Shown here piece after piece: positions 34,094 through 46,300 of a stretch of DNA of 64,000 nt. The DNA is from Moringa oleifera (lineage: Eukaryota > Streptophyta > Magnoliopsida > Brassicales > Moringaceae). Each line of letters starts with the position of its first letter. Positions within the stretch are counted from its first letter, which is position 1. The notes below the pieces were generated by a model that was not told the origin of the DNA, did no database searches, and saw only the letters and a program-made list of their open reading frames with translations. The translations under genes were made by a program, and so were the position numbers. The DNA lies in assembly GCA_021397835.1 (NCBI GenBank), contig JAJFZO010000658.1:2611501-2675500 (forward strand), written 5' to 3'.

Positions 34094-34100
34094 TATATAA
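34094..34100 (+). promoter_or_regulatory. TATA box of receptor-like gene 2
   Basis: TATATAA in GCATATATAAGCCC lies 38 bases upstream of the ATG at 34138. The otherwise identical position in copy 1 (about 28105) reads GCATAAGCCC, lacking the four bases TATA. The distance to the ATG implies a very short leader, so a role as the core promoter is probable but not certain; an upstream in-frame ATG at 34087 would precede the TATA box and is therefore not used as the start. Confidence 0.5.
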
Positions 34101-34137
34101 GCCCTTCTCAGAGTACGTTCTTGAATTGGGTATTTCC

Positions 34138-37100
34138 ATGGCTATGGAGTCTTCCATGAGAGCTCTCAACAACCTATCTGTGGGGCTGATCATTCATTTG
34201 GCCGCCATTGTTAGCTTTTGCATGGCAAGCTCAACAATGGCGTGTCATGAAAGTGAGAGGCAAGCCCTCCTGAAATTCAAGCGTGGTCTTGTAGATAATT
34301 CCACCCGGCTGCAGTCTTGGGCTATGGATGACGACTGTTGCGGTTGGCCTGGAGTGATTTGCGACAACATCACCGGCCGTGTCCGTGAACTCCACCTTAG
34401 AAATCCAATCGACCCATATGTTGAAAATGTCAAAGCACTTGATCTTTATCTAAGGTCTCGGTTGGGCGGTGAGGTAGATGCGTCATTAATGGAGTTGAAG
34501 CATCTTACTTACTTGGATTTGAGTGGGAATGATTTTGGAGGAATAAGAATTCCCAGCTTCTTTGGTGACATGGGCAGTTTAAGATATCTTGATCTCTCCA
34601 GAACAGGATTTGAGGGACGGGTTCCTCATCAACTTGGAAATCTCTCAAATTTGATATATCTCAACTTGCAAACAGAGTCTGATTATCATCCATTGGACGT
34701 GGATAACTTTCAGTGGGTTTCCAATCTGTTATTGCTGGAGCATCTTGACATGAGTGGTGCAAATCTGGGAGGAGTTGGTGATTGGTTACAGGTGACAAGC
34801 TCTCTTCCATCCCTAAAAGAGTTACACTTGTCAGGTTGTCATCTTGATCACATGCCTCTTTCAATTTCTCCTAATTTTACTTCTCTTGTCATCTTTGATC
34901 TTTCTGATAATGGGTTCAGCAGTCCCTTGATTCCCGCATGGGTTTTTGACCTTAAGACTCTGTTTCACCTTGATTTATCACGTAATTACTTTGGAGGCCC
35001 ATTACCCATTGGTCTTAGAAACATGACCTCTCTTAAACATCTCGACTTAAGTTCAAACATGTTTAATTCTTCCATTCCCGATTGGTTGCATGGCTTAAGC
35101 GACCTTCAGCACCTTGATTTGTCTTTTAATCAGTTTCAAGGTACAATCTCTAATGCCATAGGAAATTTGACCCGGTTGATTCATCTTGACTTGAGCTCCA
35201 ACCAGTTTAATTCTTTCATTCCTGATTGGCTGCATGGCTTAAGCCACCTTCAGTACCTTTCTTTGTCTGATAATCAGTTTCAAGGTAAAATCTCTAATGC
35301 CATAGGAAATTCGACCCGGTTGATGCATCTTGAACTTCGCCAAAATAAACTTGAAGGCCCGTTGCCCAGATTTTTGGGGAGTCTCTGTAGCTTAAGGTTT
35401 ATTGGATTGTCTGGTAATCCATTGAGTCAAGATATATCACAAGTTTTAAAAACCTTGTCGTTAGGATGTGTATCAAATGGACTTGAGATTTTGTACTTGT
35501 CTGATTGTCAACTTTTTGGTCCATTTCCAAAGTTTTTAAGATCATTGCAGTCATTGAGAAATCTAGTTCTTTCTAATAATAGGTTAAATGGATCTATTCC
35601 TAAATGGATAGGACAACTTTCTAACTTGAAAGGACTAAGTCTGGAGAAAAATTCACTGGAAGGTGCTGTTTCTGAAGTGCACTTTGCAAATCTTACTGCT
35701 TTACAAAGTTTGTCTTTATCTGAAAACCGCAAAATTTTGGAAGTCAGTCGTGATTGGGTTCCGCCTTTCTCACTGCATTCAATCCTGTTGTCATCTTGTC
35801 ATTTGGGTCCTTCATTCCCATCGTGGCTTCGCTTTCAAAGCGATTTGTCCACAATAGATATCTCTAATAATGGAATTAGAGATACTATTCCCAATTGGTT
35901 TTGGAATTCTTTTTCCAACATTGTACTCTCTAATCTTTCTCACAATCAACTTCAAGGTGGAATCTCTCACATGTCTTTGTCTAATACTTTGGTTATCGAT
36001 TTAAGTTACAATTCCATGAGAGGTCATTTACCAGCTGGTTTGTCCTCTAGTGTAAAGCAGTTGAACCTTTCGAACAACTCGATTTCTGGATCTATTTCTC
36101 ACCTCTTGTGTGACCTGATGGATGGACCAAAGAACCTTGAAATCCTTCACTTAGGGGATAATCTTTTATCCGGTGAAATTCCTGATTGTTGGATGAATCG
36201 GCCCAACTTGGTTTCAATAAATTTGCAAGGGAACAACTTGACAGGAAAGATTCCTGGTTCCATGGGATCTTTACGCTTTCTTCGATCATTGCACTTGAGT
36301 AAGAATGATTTGTCAGGAGCTTTGCCTTCATCCTTGCGATATTGTAAGAAGCTACAGGTTCTTGATTTGGGAGAAAATAAGCTTGTGGGACAGATACCAA
36401 GTTGGATTGGAGACAGACTTGCTGAGCTAAAGATGCTTAAGCTTCATTCAAACAGATTTGGAAGTCACATTCCTGAAGAATTATGTCGTCTTCGTTCTCT
36501 ACAAGTTTTGGATCTTGCGCACAATAATTTATCAGGAAGAATACCAAAATGTTTTTCCAATTTAACTGCCATGGCTGCAGATCAAAAGAAGTTAATGACT
36601 AACCAGAAACTCGAGTACTCTATCTTTGTTGAAGGTCCAATCGACTCATTGTCATTGGTGACGAAAGGTAGAGAGGATGAATATGGCACCATTTTGGGAC
36701 TCGTAACAAGTATAGACTTTTCGAGCAATAGCCTATCAGGTGAAATCCCAACAGAAATTACCAGTCTCTTTGGCTTGAGATGGTTGAACCTGTCAAGAAA
36801 TCTTTTGAATGGAAGAATTCCTGCAAAGATTGGAGATATGGGATCATTAGAATCCCTTGATCTGTCTCGAAATCATCTTGACGGTGAAATCCCTCCCAGC
36901 ATGTCCCAGTTAACGTTCTTGAGCTACTTGGATCTGTCCTACAATAATTTGGTCGGAAAAATCCCTTCAAGCACTCAATTTCAAAGCTTCGATCCCTCTC
37001 GCTTCGTTGGAAACCACCTCTGTGGACTACCATTGTTGAAGACTTGCCCAGAACCTCATGTTAGAGAAGAAGAAGAAGGTAGAAAAGATGATGACGAGGG

Positions 37101-37200
37101 AAGAGAAGTGAATTATTGGTTTTATGTGGGTATGGCAATGGGATTCATAGTGAGCTTTTGGATTGTGATGGGCCCTCTTGCTCATTGCTATGGCTGCTAG
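34138..37200 (+). CDS. LRR receptor-like protein, EIX/Cf-9 type, copy 2 with shortened cytoplasmic tail
   Basis: Intronless gene of 1020 residues, very similar to copy 1 along most of its length. It has a signal peptide (MAMESSMRALNN start, hydrophobic core to about residue 38), the intact cap motif CCGWPGVIC, about thirty LRRs, an island loop (GREDEYGTILGL), an acidic juxtamembrane stretch (REEEEGRKDDDEGRE) and one membrane segment with GMAMG. After MGPL the protein reads AHCYGC and ends, because 72 bases (24 codons) present in copy 1 are missing in frame. The cytoplasmic tail is therefore only about six residues. Such receptors act through the partner kinases SOBIR1 and BAK1, so a short tail need not abolish signalling, but sorting or endocytosis signals of the tail would be lost. 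An in-frame ATG at 34087 is rejected because it precedes the TATA box and gives a poor signal peptide. Confidence 0.92.
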   Translation: MAMESSMRALNNLSVGLIIHLAAIVSFCMASSTMACHESERQALLKFKRGLVDNSTRLQSWAMDDDCCGWPGVICDNITGRVRELHLRNPIDPYVENVKALDLYLRSRLGGEVDASLMELKHLTYLDLSGNDFGGIRIPSFFGDMGSLRYLDLSRTGFEGRVPHQLGNLSNLIYLNLQTESDYHPLDVDNFQWVSNLLLLEHLDMSGANLGGVGDWLQVTSSLPSLKELHLSGCHLDHMPLSISPNFTSLVIFDLSDNGFSSPLIPAWVFDLKTLFHLDLSRNYFGGPLPIGLRNMTSLKHLDLSSNMFNSSIPDWLHGLSDLQHLDLSFNQFQGTISNAIGNLTRLIHLDLSSNQFNSFIPDWLHGLSHLQYLSLSDNQFQGKISNAIGNSTRLMHLELRQNKLEGPLPRFLGSLCSLRFIGLSGNPLSQDISQVLKTLSLGCVSNGLEILYLSDCQLFGPFPKFLRSLQSLRNLVLSNNRLNGSIPKWIGQLSNLKGLSLEKNSLEGAVSEVHFANLTALQSLSLSENRKILEVSRDWVPPFSLHSILLSSCHLGPSFPSWLRFQSDLSTIDISNNGIRDTIPNWFWNSFSNIVLSNLSHNQLQGGISHMSLSNTLVIDLSYNSMRGHLPAGLSSSVKQLNLSNNSISGSISHLLCDLMDGPKNLEILHLGDNLLSGEIPDCWMNRPNLVSINLQGNNLTGKIPGSMGSLRFLRSLHLSKNDLSGALPSSLRYCKKLQVLDLGENKLVGQIPSWIGDRLAELKMLKLHSNRFGSHIPEELCRLRSLQVLDLAHNNLSGRIPKCFSNLTAMAADQKKLMTNQKLEYSIFVEGPIDSLSLVTKGREDEYGTILGLVTSIDFSSNSLSGEIPTEITSLFGLRWLNLSRNLLNGRIPAKIGDMGSLESLDLSRNHLDGEIPPSMSQLTFLSYLDLSYNNLVGKIPSSTQFQSFDPSRFVGNHLCGLPLLKTCPEPHVREEEEGRKDDDEGREVNYWFYVGMAMGFIVSFWIVMGPLAHCYGC

Positions 37201-39845
37201 CTGGATTGATCTAATATTAGGCTTTGTTGTGTTATTGTGCTCAATATGTACTTAATTTAATCCACTGTGGGTATTGTATTAACGGTGACGATGGTAATAA
37301 ATGTGGTGATGACAATAATGATAATAGCAACAGGAGTAGAGATGGAGATGATGGCAATTGCAGTCATTGTGTCGGTAATAGTGATGATAATACCTATAAT
37401 ACTATAAAGAAAATTTTTACTTTTTTAATCAAATTAAATTATTCATCATGGTTTTGATTTCGACAAATCTTTAATCAAAGTCATTAATATTTAATTACGG
37501 TTCTTTCATTTTATGAACCATAATTTGAATCACTTTCAAACCCTCTTATGATTTTTACTTTATCACAAAATTAAATGTCAAATTAATTTAATTAAAATGT
37601 ACTTTAATTAATAATTATTTAAGAATTAATTTTTTATTTTTTAAAATTATCTTTTAAAAAATTCAAATATCTTAAACCAAAATTTCAATCAAACCTTAAA
37701 ATAATTTTGAATAAAATTTTAATCGAAATTAAAATTTAAACTTATAATTTGAGTTAAAACTGAATATAATCACAACTACTTACTTCTAATCAAAATAGGC
37801 GTTAGCCCGAGTAATAATATATTTATATCCGAAAGGGGTTGATAATAAATTCTTTTGAAATTATTATTTGTTCTTTCTTTGGAGGTGTTCCAAAAACTAC
37901 AAACTAATGAATCAAATCAGACTGCAAAATGAAAAAATTTGTACAAGTTATACCATTCATCCCCTTGAAATTAAATTAAATTTATTTATTTATTTCTTTT
38001 TACATGTGAAAGAAGAAAAGTTTTATTTAGAGAACAATCAATACAATGTTATTTTACCTTTTTCTCTTGTTCTTGATAAATTGGCTAAACTAAGAAAAAA
38101 AATTTAAATAGCATTTTATACATTTTTATTAACCAATCGGAATTGCCTCCCAAAACAAGCAAGAATCAAAATGAGGAGTCTTAATTCATACTAAGTTGAT
38201 TACTTAAAGTTCAAAAAGTTAGAATCGAAATAATTATAAATTTCATTCATACGTTCATTTAAAATAGAAATCAAAAGAAATTACTATAAATTTACTAGTA
38301 TATCTTTTATGTAAATTTTTGTATTTGCCATTAAAAAATATAATATATTTTATTAGTTTTATAATTTTTTAAAAATTATACAACAAATATTATTTAAAAA
38401 ATTATATTTTATAAAAATCAAAAAATAATAATAAATTTATATTAATCATCAACATAATTATAAGTGACGAGATATAATTTTTAAATCATAAACATAAATA
38501 AATTTTATGTTATAAATGTGGAGAGATATTGTAAACATAATCTGAGTTATCAATATAGCACAATCAATATCTAATAATTAGTTAATATAGTTTTTAACTT
38601 TTTTTATTCTACTCATAATTTTGAAAACAAATAAAAAATAAAATAATGATTTTTATTAACAATCAAGAATGAGCATGTAATCTGTTCAACCAACTTGAGT
38701 TTGTCACTTCAATTCCTCATAAAAACCAAAAAATCTAACTGTCAATAAAAATAAACGAAAACAAAACATGAAATTCATCAGTATCTCCCACTCTAATTCC
38801 GCATTCTTAATTAATTAACATGTCATAACAATCTAGAGGCCACAACTAACCTCAAGGTACAGCTTTGTTATTGAAACACTGTATTGAGGATGCAACAACA
38901 GTTCACAAATCTAAGCTTATTTACCTGCTAACCTTTCAAAACCAATACCAACCGTACAGAAACCTGAATTCCCTAACTTGAAAGGACTGACATTAAAAAT
39001 AGAAAGATCCGTTCGTTTCTGTAAGGGTAAAAATTCTCAAATGTGCACCTAACCTCAGAGTCTCCTCTGGAAATTACCAATCCAACATTTTTTTCCCCTT
39101 CCTATTTGAAATTATTTACCAACTCAAACTGGTTTTGAGTCATTAACCAGCTCTAATCCAATTTTTAACAAGATTGAATGGACATGAAACTCCCAATATA
39201 TAAGAACTTTTACCCTTACACAATTAGCTAGAAATTTCACTGGTCGATCAACAAAGATTGCATTTTAACCAAATCTGTTCTAGATTCAAGTAGCTTTGAC
39301 AGCTAAAAGGTCCAGCTGCGCCCCAGGACTACCATTAAACTCTTGTGCATTAATGATCAATCCAAAAGGTTAACATAAATGGCATAAAAATATGACCTAT
39401 ACACTCAGATTTTCTAAAACACCCATGTCACAAAATCTATGAAGATAAACAAAACTTTTAATGGTTTTTTGTCAGCCACTACTTCAGTAATCAGAACAAC
39501 TGGTCCAGTCCAGCTAAAGAACTAGTAAGGTCTGACCAAAGGGATTAACCTAAATTCCCAGAACTGGGCCGAAAGAAACTCCTTTTCTCATTTTCCAGAT
39601 ATATCTTTATCAACAATCAGCTGAAATATTTATTGTGACAGCATGGTACATGTAAGAAAATGAAACGGGAAACCCCAAAACTTATAATGCCGGGAAGGTA
39701 ACATCTTCCCAATGGCAAGCAGGTTGCCTCCCAAAATAGAAAGCATGCTGCAACAAATGCAGGAACTAAGAGTCAGATTAATGGGTAATAAAGCTTTCTT
39801 CTTTGCTTATCAATGCTGGACTACAACTGGGAAAAGGAAAAAGAG
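37201..39845. other. Intergenic region between receptor-like gene 2 and EMF2
   Basis: Two convergent genes end here. 37285-37400 is GAT/AAT-rich (homologous to 32235-32410). 37560-38680 is very AT-rich. 38800-39845 is closer to average composition and partly matches 32890-33080. It probably includes the EMF2 3' untranslated region in its last few hundred bases. No gene is recognised; the open frames here are short and low in complexity. Confidence 0.45.
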
Positions 39846-40343
39846 TCATCCTTGGCTTTTCTTAGGATCAGAAATCTGCTTCTGAAACTGTTCTAGGATA
39901 ATATTACAATTGTTCATGCTACGTGCATCAAGAAGACCATGATTCCAAAGTTTAATCATAAATAACCTCCAACACCTGCAGAAGACCATCAACAAAATGG
40001 CATTCTATAAGTTCCAATCAACGTAAAGCATCTATCATGTATTTCATAAAATCTTAAATGCATATTGTGCCAAGATGGTGTACTGATTCCATTTTAGATA
40101 TTACATTCAGTCAGAACAAGACCATCAAGGACAAGTACAGATACCAGGTTGATAGTGCAGCACATATTAACTCATCTTCTATTGCACAGGTCCTTTATCA
40201 TATACCCATTTCAATAACTCTTGGATGCAAACATACAACAGTTCAAACAGATATATTGCCCTCCCATTTCTATGCATTATCATTTGAAACACGTTGATGG
40301 CCCTATGCACTTATTCACTTTTTTTCTTCCCCTCCTCCACACC

Positions 40344-40399
<56 letters not shown>

Positions 40400-43300
40400 C
40401 TTCTTTTTTTTGGCTAACCAAATGCATATGTGAACAAGAAGTTCCTTGACATATGTGATTCCAGACACCGGTGAAGTTTCAAAGTAATACTGTGGGAGTA
40501 AATTGAAAACTAAAATTAAATGAGAAACGTTATAACAGAGGCAAGGTCAGACTAAGTACACAGCTAAAGCAATTCCATAGAGATTTTGCTAGTTTGAAGG
40601 ATGGAATTCGAATGAAAACATAACAACAATTCAAGTACTATTGGCCTTATGCCAGTGGCTGTTGACTTCTATCAAGGTTTTCCAAGACTGGAGTCTATGC
40701 CAAAGAGATGCAGTAGAACGAATTATATGAGCAAGGGCGAGAGAATTAAGAATTCTTAATGCAGGACGCAGGCATCATTGTACAGGAACAGAAGGCATAG
40801 AATATATTATCCCGAAAAAAGAAAATATTATTGAAGTCAAATATAGATTGGAGCTACCAAATCAAGGCTGGGTTTTGAACAAGGTCACTGCCATGCAATC
40901 TCGAAAATGCTTCACATGCCCAAGGAATATGACCATCTGCTAGCACCCTGCCACCAAGAGAAACAAAACATTCCAAAAGTAGAACCAAAAATGAGTGACT
41001 ACAGCGCCATGACTTACCTAATCATCAACCAATCATGCCACAATTAGGCATTAAGTTGTACAAAATCCCCTTTAATTGTCACTAGAGGGCAAAATAACAT
41101 TGAAACCAAACATCTTCGTATCACATAGACTGACTCTGGATTTTTGGCCAAGTAAATTTTCATCAATAAATCGCTGAAAGGACCGGAGGATAGCAGAAGA
41201 AAACTTCAAAGAAGAAAGTAAGAAGAGGCATAATACCATGCGGCCATGGATAGAGCCCACCAACCCACCAAGAGGAGATTGAAGTTTTCTTAATTATATC
41301 CAAGCAACCAAGAGGCCATAATTTCATTGTTTTTTCAAATAGAGAAAGTTCCAAGGGGCAAAACTGGATTGTAGTGAAAAGAGGATATTACCGTTGCTTC
41401 CTCACAAATGAGTTCCACAAGTGCATCATTTGCTTCTCATCTTTGGTGACATCCACAAAATCATCAAGCATCTGCAACAAACTAGAGCCTGTTAATGCTT
41501 TCTCATTTTTTGAACAGAGACTTGGAGACAGACTTAGAATGTAACAAAACCAAGGCCCAGCTGAGCCATAATGCTGAGTAAATCAAAGGTGACCACCACA
41601 TTACACGGCTCAAGCCTTTCCTAAATTCAGAAAAGAACCATTCAAGAATAGGTTGGAACAACCACAGTTTTAAGATAAAACACATTCCAAAACCAACTCG
41701 AATTATGTGATTTTGTCAAAATTAGTTTACTTATGTTCATTTTACTTAGGAATAGGTTGGACCAAGCACAGTTCAGAGTCACAGCTCGAACTGTCAGAGT
41801 ACATGGTTCAGTCATTCATCTAGTCCCCTAGAAACATTGCTGAAAATAGGAATCAGAATTGAACTAATGTTTTCCATGAATCAGCCCTAAAATACCTTCA
41901 CTAAGATTGAAATTTAATTTAATTTTTTAAGAAAAAAATAGAATAACTTCCAAGTGTAGCTTTGTGATAAGTCATAGAAATGACCTTAGAAAATGATGCT
42001 TCTTAATGACCAATAAATCACTCTTTAATTAAAAAACAATCACATTTTGCAAATGTTATAAATCCAAAAGTTTTCATTCAACTGTCAGACATACCCTTCG
42101 ATCTTCAAAATCTGCAACATCATCATCAACTTCATCCTCACTATCACGGTCTGACATAACTTGCTCCAAAGCCATTGGCTTCAAGGTACAATATAAAAAC
42201 AAACAAATAAATAATCAACTAAAATAAAATACAATAATTAAAAATGTTTATGTATTCTGATGCATGTAACCCAAAGCAATGTGATTAATTCGTCTTGCCG
42301 GTCAAATGACTGATGTAACTGCCAAAGTGCAAAGTAATTTCCTATTGCAAATGATAAGTCCTCTTGGCAAAACTAATACAAAAGCAATTAAATCGTCACT
42401 CAAAACAACTTAAGGATACCCTTCAAAGTCATATTATGCTAAAATAATGCATTTCAAACGTCAAATTCTATGCACCGCATATAGAAACACTATCTTGAGA
42501 AGAGGAATTAATTACATACTCAATGTCCAAAAAGTATATATTTTAGTAATAATATCCTGGATTTATAAGTATCATAGGAGAAAACATATCACTAAAAAAT
42601 AAGTGAAGGAGAATAAAATATGTGAAATTAAATAATAAAATGGGTACTTCTATGCTATCAGAGGATCCATCCCCACCTTCCGTTGCCACACTCATACATC
42701 TTGATTTACATGCAAATTATGGATACTTAATTAAGCATATCTGTGAGTCCTAAACATATCAAATATCTGGGCCATATATAGATAAAAATTTTAATCCCCC
42801 AACTTTGAGAAGAAATTACAAATTCATAGGTCAAAAGATTTTAAGAAAAGTATGCAGAAAATTGTAAATTTATATGATCAGTCCCACAATTGACACCAAT
42901 ATTAACAACTGAAACAAATAAAGAAATGGACCATTAACATATCAGCAAAGGTAATTTGTTACCTGAGCTCTATGAGAGTGGAAAAACTGTCGCTTTTGAA
43001 GTAGGGTACGACTGAAGAAAAGGGGGGGGGGGGGGGGGGGGGAGAGAGAGAAAAAAAAGAGCATGTCAAATTCATGTTCATGTGTCAAGACACATGTTCG
43101 CTTTCAGAATTAGAATACAACCTCAAAAGTATTAACATAAGAATACACTCTACTTTTATGGACAATACAAAGAATCTCATTTGACATCTACACTAAATTA
43201 AGCATGTTATAAGGCAAATTGGCAATATGCAACTCAGTACTTCAAAAGAGTTACTGGTGAATCATTCCCTAGTTATATCCTTACTAAAGAAATAAGCAAC

Positions 43301-46300
43301 TTCAAAAGTTTAGAAGCATATAGAGCATTGCGTCCCAAAAGTATAAACCAAAGATAAAAGAAACACATTCACTTGAACAAAACAAATTATCGTATCAATC
43401 CATACTACAAAGGATTAGTTATCAGGCAAATGCAAAGGCATCCAATTGTTCCCATCTATTCAAGTCCAAAGGCTCAGGATCAGAACAGTGAACTTAAATA
43501 AAAGAGTCAATATTTGAATAATATTGCTTTCTTCATTATTATTTTCATTTTCTCTTCCTTTCAGAAACAACAGAACTATTTAGTTAGGGAGCTAAGAGTA
43601 CAAACTACATCTAGATCCCTTATTGCTATCATATGATATTTATATGAGAATAAAGAAGATGATAGACTAACATGTTTAGGATGACGGCCCATCTTTCTGA
43701 CTTCTATGCTCACTAAAGGAAGGGCATTTGATAAAAGAAATTCAAATGTTGTAAAAGAAAAACACCTTAAGAAATGCAATGTGAAACATGATCATAAATT
43801 AAATGCTCAAATTTACAAGAGAAAGCAAATTGAGATATGTTGTCCCACTCTAAACTAGGATGCTAATCACTTCAATTTGTGTAGAGCACGGAAACCTACT
43901 TATCAATAAAACAAAAAAAAAACAAAAGAAAACTTATATTATCAATCAACATAATTACATCTCACGAATAATGACAAAAAGACCAACTACAGCCACTGAG
44001 CCAAAGCAATTGTGTGTGGATGTATGCAACATAAGTTGCATGATTAGATTGGCTGCAACTTTCTACTGTGCTGATGCAGAAGGTAGACACATAGATCAGC
44101 CAATATCATTATGTCTACTCCAGATAAAAAAGCTTGACCAATAACAAAATCTGACTAAGTAATGAATTCATCCTTGAAATCAAAACCTTTCAACGAGGAA
44201 AAGGAAAGAATATACTGATAAGATGGAAAATTTGGTATTAAGACATACTTCCTTGGGTCAGATCGTTCTACAGACAGCTTTCTGGTTTTTGCAAATTGCA
44301 GCATGGCAGGGGGTGCAAGATTGTTTCCAGATACTGATTGAACACAGTCAGCATCAGCATATGATAGTGCTGCACCACCAGAAAACCCTGCAAAATTAAA
44401 GCTAGATGGAAAACCTAGCACACGGTCTGCACCACCAATTGTAGCATTATGCACATTATTCTCACCTGACATACGAGCTTTTTCGCCTTTACTAGAATGA
44501 GCATCTGGAAGCACAAGTTGACTATTATTACAGAAGGATCAGCTAAGATCTAGATCACAGTAAAATGTAATGCAAATTATGTTTGAAACATCTGAACATA
44601 TCGAATAAAACTCTTATTGTAGATAAGAACAGTTCCCAAGGCTCAGTGCATTCTTTTAGGCACAGATTTTACTCTCACTAGTGTTATTAACCCTCTAAAA
44701 TAGCTTTAGTTAATATAAGACTAACAGAAAAACCAATTGTCTAATTTGGCATTTCCATTCTCATGTTTTCCTTTTCTACCTTGGATGTCTCAGATGATTT
44801 ATCCCCTCCAATTAGAAGGATTTGGTGTTCAGTACAACTACAAGTAGCTACTGCAAGGAGTCAAAGTGAACTCATAGCAGGTCAGTTACTCCGTTCAGTT
44901 TTTGAATAGTGGTGATTATCGTCCATAGATGTCCACAAGCTCTAAATTCATAGAATCTTCGATAAGCATGTCTAAGGAAGTTTTCCCTGGCATTAAGTCC
45001 TTGTCTCTCTACTTTTGTTTTTTACATAATAAGTTCTCTATTGAGATCTATTGCATGTTTCAGACATCATTCTCACAAAGTGTCAGCCATCTTAGTTCAT
45101 TTCTGCTCATTGCTCCACAAGAGTGCCTTGCCACCCCCATATTTCTTACAAATAAACAGATACACACACAAAAATATCGACCAAAACATAGAAACCTCAC
45201 TACTAGAAAGTACACACCAAGTCATTCTCAAAGTTTCACATGATAGAAGCCTAGCATCAATTTTATTGTATACACTGACAGAAGTATAGAACACGTACCA
45301 TCAGCCCTATCAAGAACCTCACAACCAACACCAGGCACGTTCGTCTCCAAGACAAGTGGATGCACATGCTTTGTGTTTTGAACCAGGTTCTTCTGTCTCC
45401 TTTGCCTTAATCTTTTTGAACTACATTTTCAATTTAGATCATGGGTTACACATATAACAACAGGAACTTCCAAGACATGGAATATGTTGGAACAATGGCT
45501 GAAACAGCAGGCTTACCAGAAGAAGAAAGTTTGCTGCTTAGGGTCAATACCTTCCCCAATGATCTGAAATAGTACAGAGCCACATCAATTCTAAAGCAAC
45601 AAATATGAAAATTTTCAGAACAAAAAGAAAATTCCTGGGATTTGGAGATCTTTAATTGCACCTTCTAGCAGGCTCTAGAAGCAAAGGTATTTTATATCAG
45701 GGAAAAGGCTACAAAAGTAAGCACTTGGAACTGCCATATATTGGATAAGAATCCTCAATTTACCAGCCTAAACTTTACCACAGTGCATCAGCAATATTTC
45801 AAACGACAAGATTTTCCCAAAGTCATTTGATAACAGGATACTGTTAATTGTAACCTGATGATAAGCACAATGTTCTATATTAACAACAAGAACAAGCTGC
45901 TCAAAACACCCATCTACAATCAACACAAATCCCAATTTGAAAAATCATTTGCAAATAATTATTGGAAATAATTTGCACCCTACTCTCCCTTAAGTTCCAG
46001 TTTATCCTAATTTGTCAAGGACTAATTAAAAAATTACACACGATGAAGAAAATGAAATTATTAGAAGCCAACAGTAAAATGTATCTAGATATGAACATAA
46101 AAAATTAGCATATAGAAAAAAGATATAATATTCCATGAAAAAAAGAAAGACTAGATTATCCTAATTTGTCACCTTATGTAGGAAACTCAAGGTAATAAAC
46201 TTTTTTTTTTTTAAATCAGAACTCAAGGTAATAAGCATTTATTACAACACTTAGTAACTACTAACTAATAAGACACTCTGAAGACTCCTTAAAAACTCCA

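Noticed and set aside
33772..34193. Arg-rich and other open frames just before receptor-like gene 2
   Set aside because: The region is the duplicated promoter; the corresponding part before copy 1 is not open, so coding is unlikely.
28144..37200. Receptor-like kinases
   Set aside because: Both genes end soon after the membrane segment and have no kinase domain, and none is encoded downstream.
40221..40468. Proline- and glycine-rich open frames
   Set aside because: They are translations of the (C)48 homopolymer within an EMF2 intron.
44155..44250. Extension of EMF2 exon 16 to the end of the open frame
   Set aside because: The donor GTATGT at 44248 gives the conserved DPRN-RTLLQKRQFF junction with exon 17; the remaining frame is intronic.
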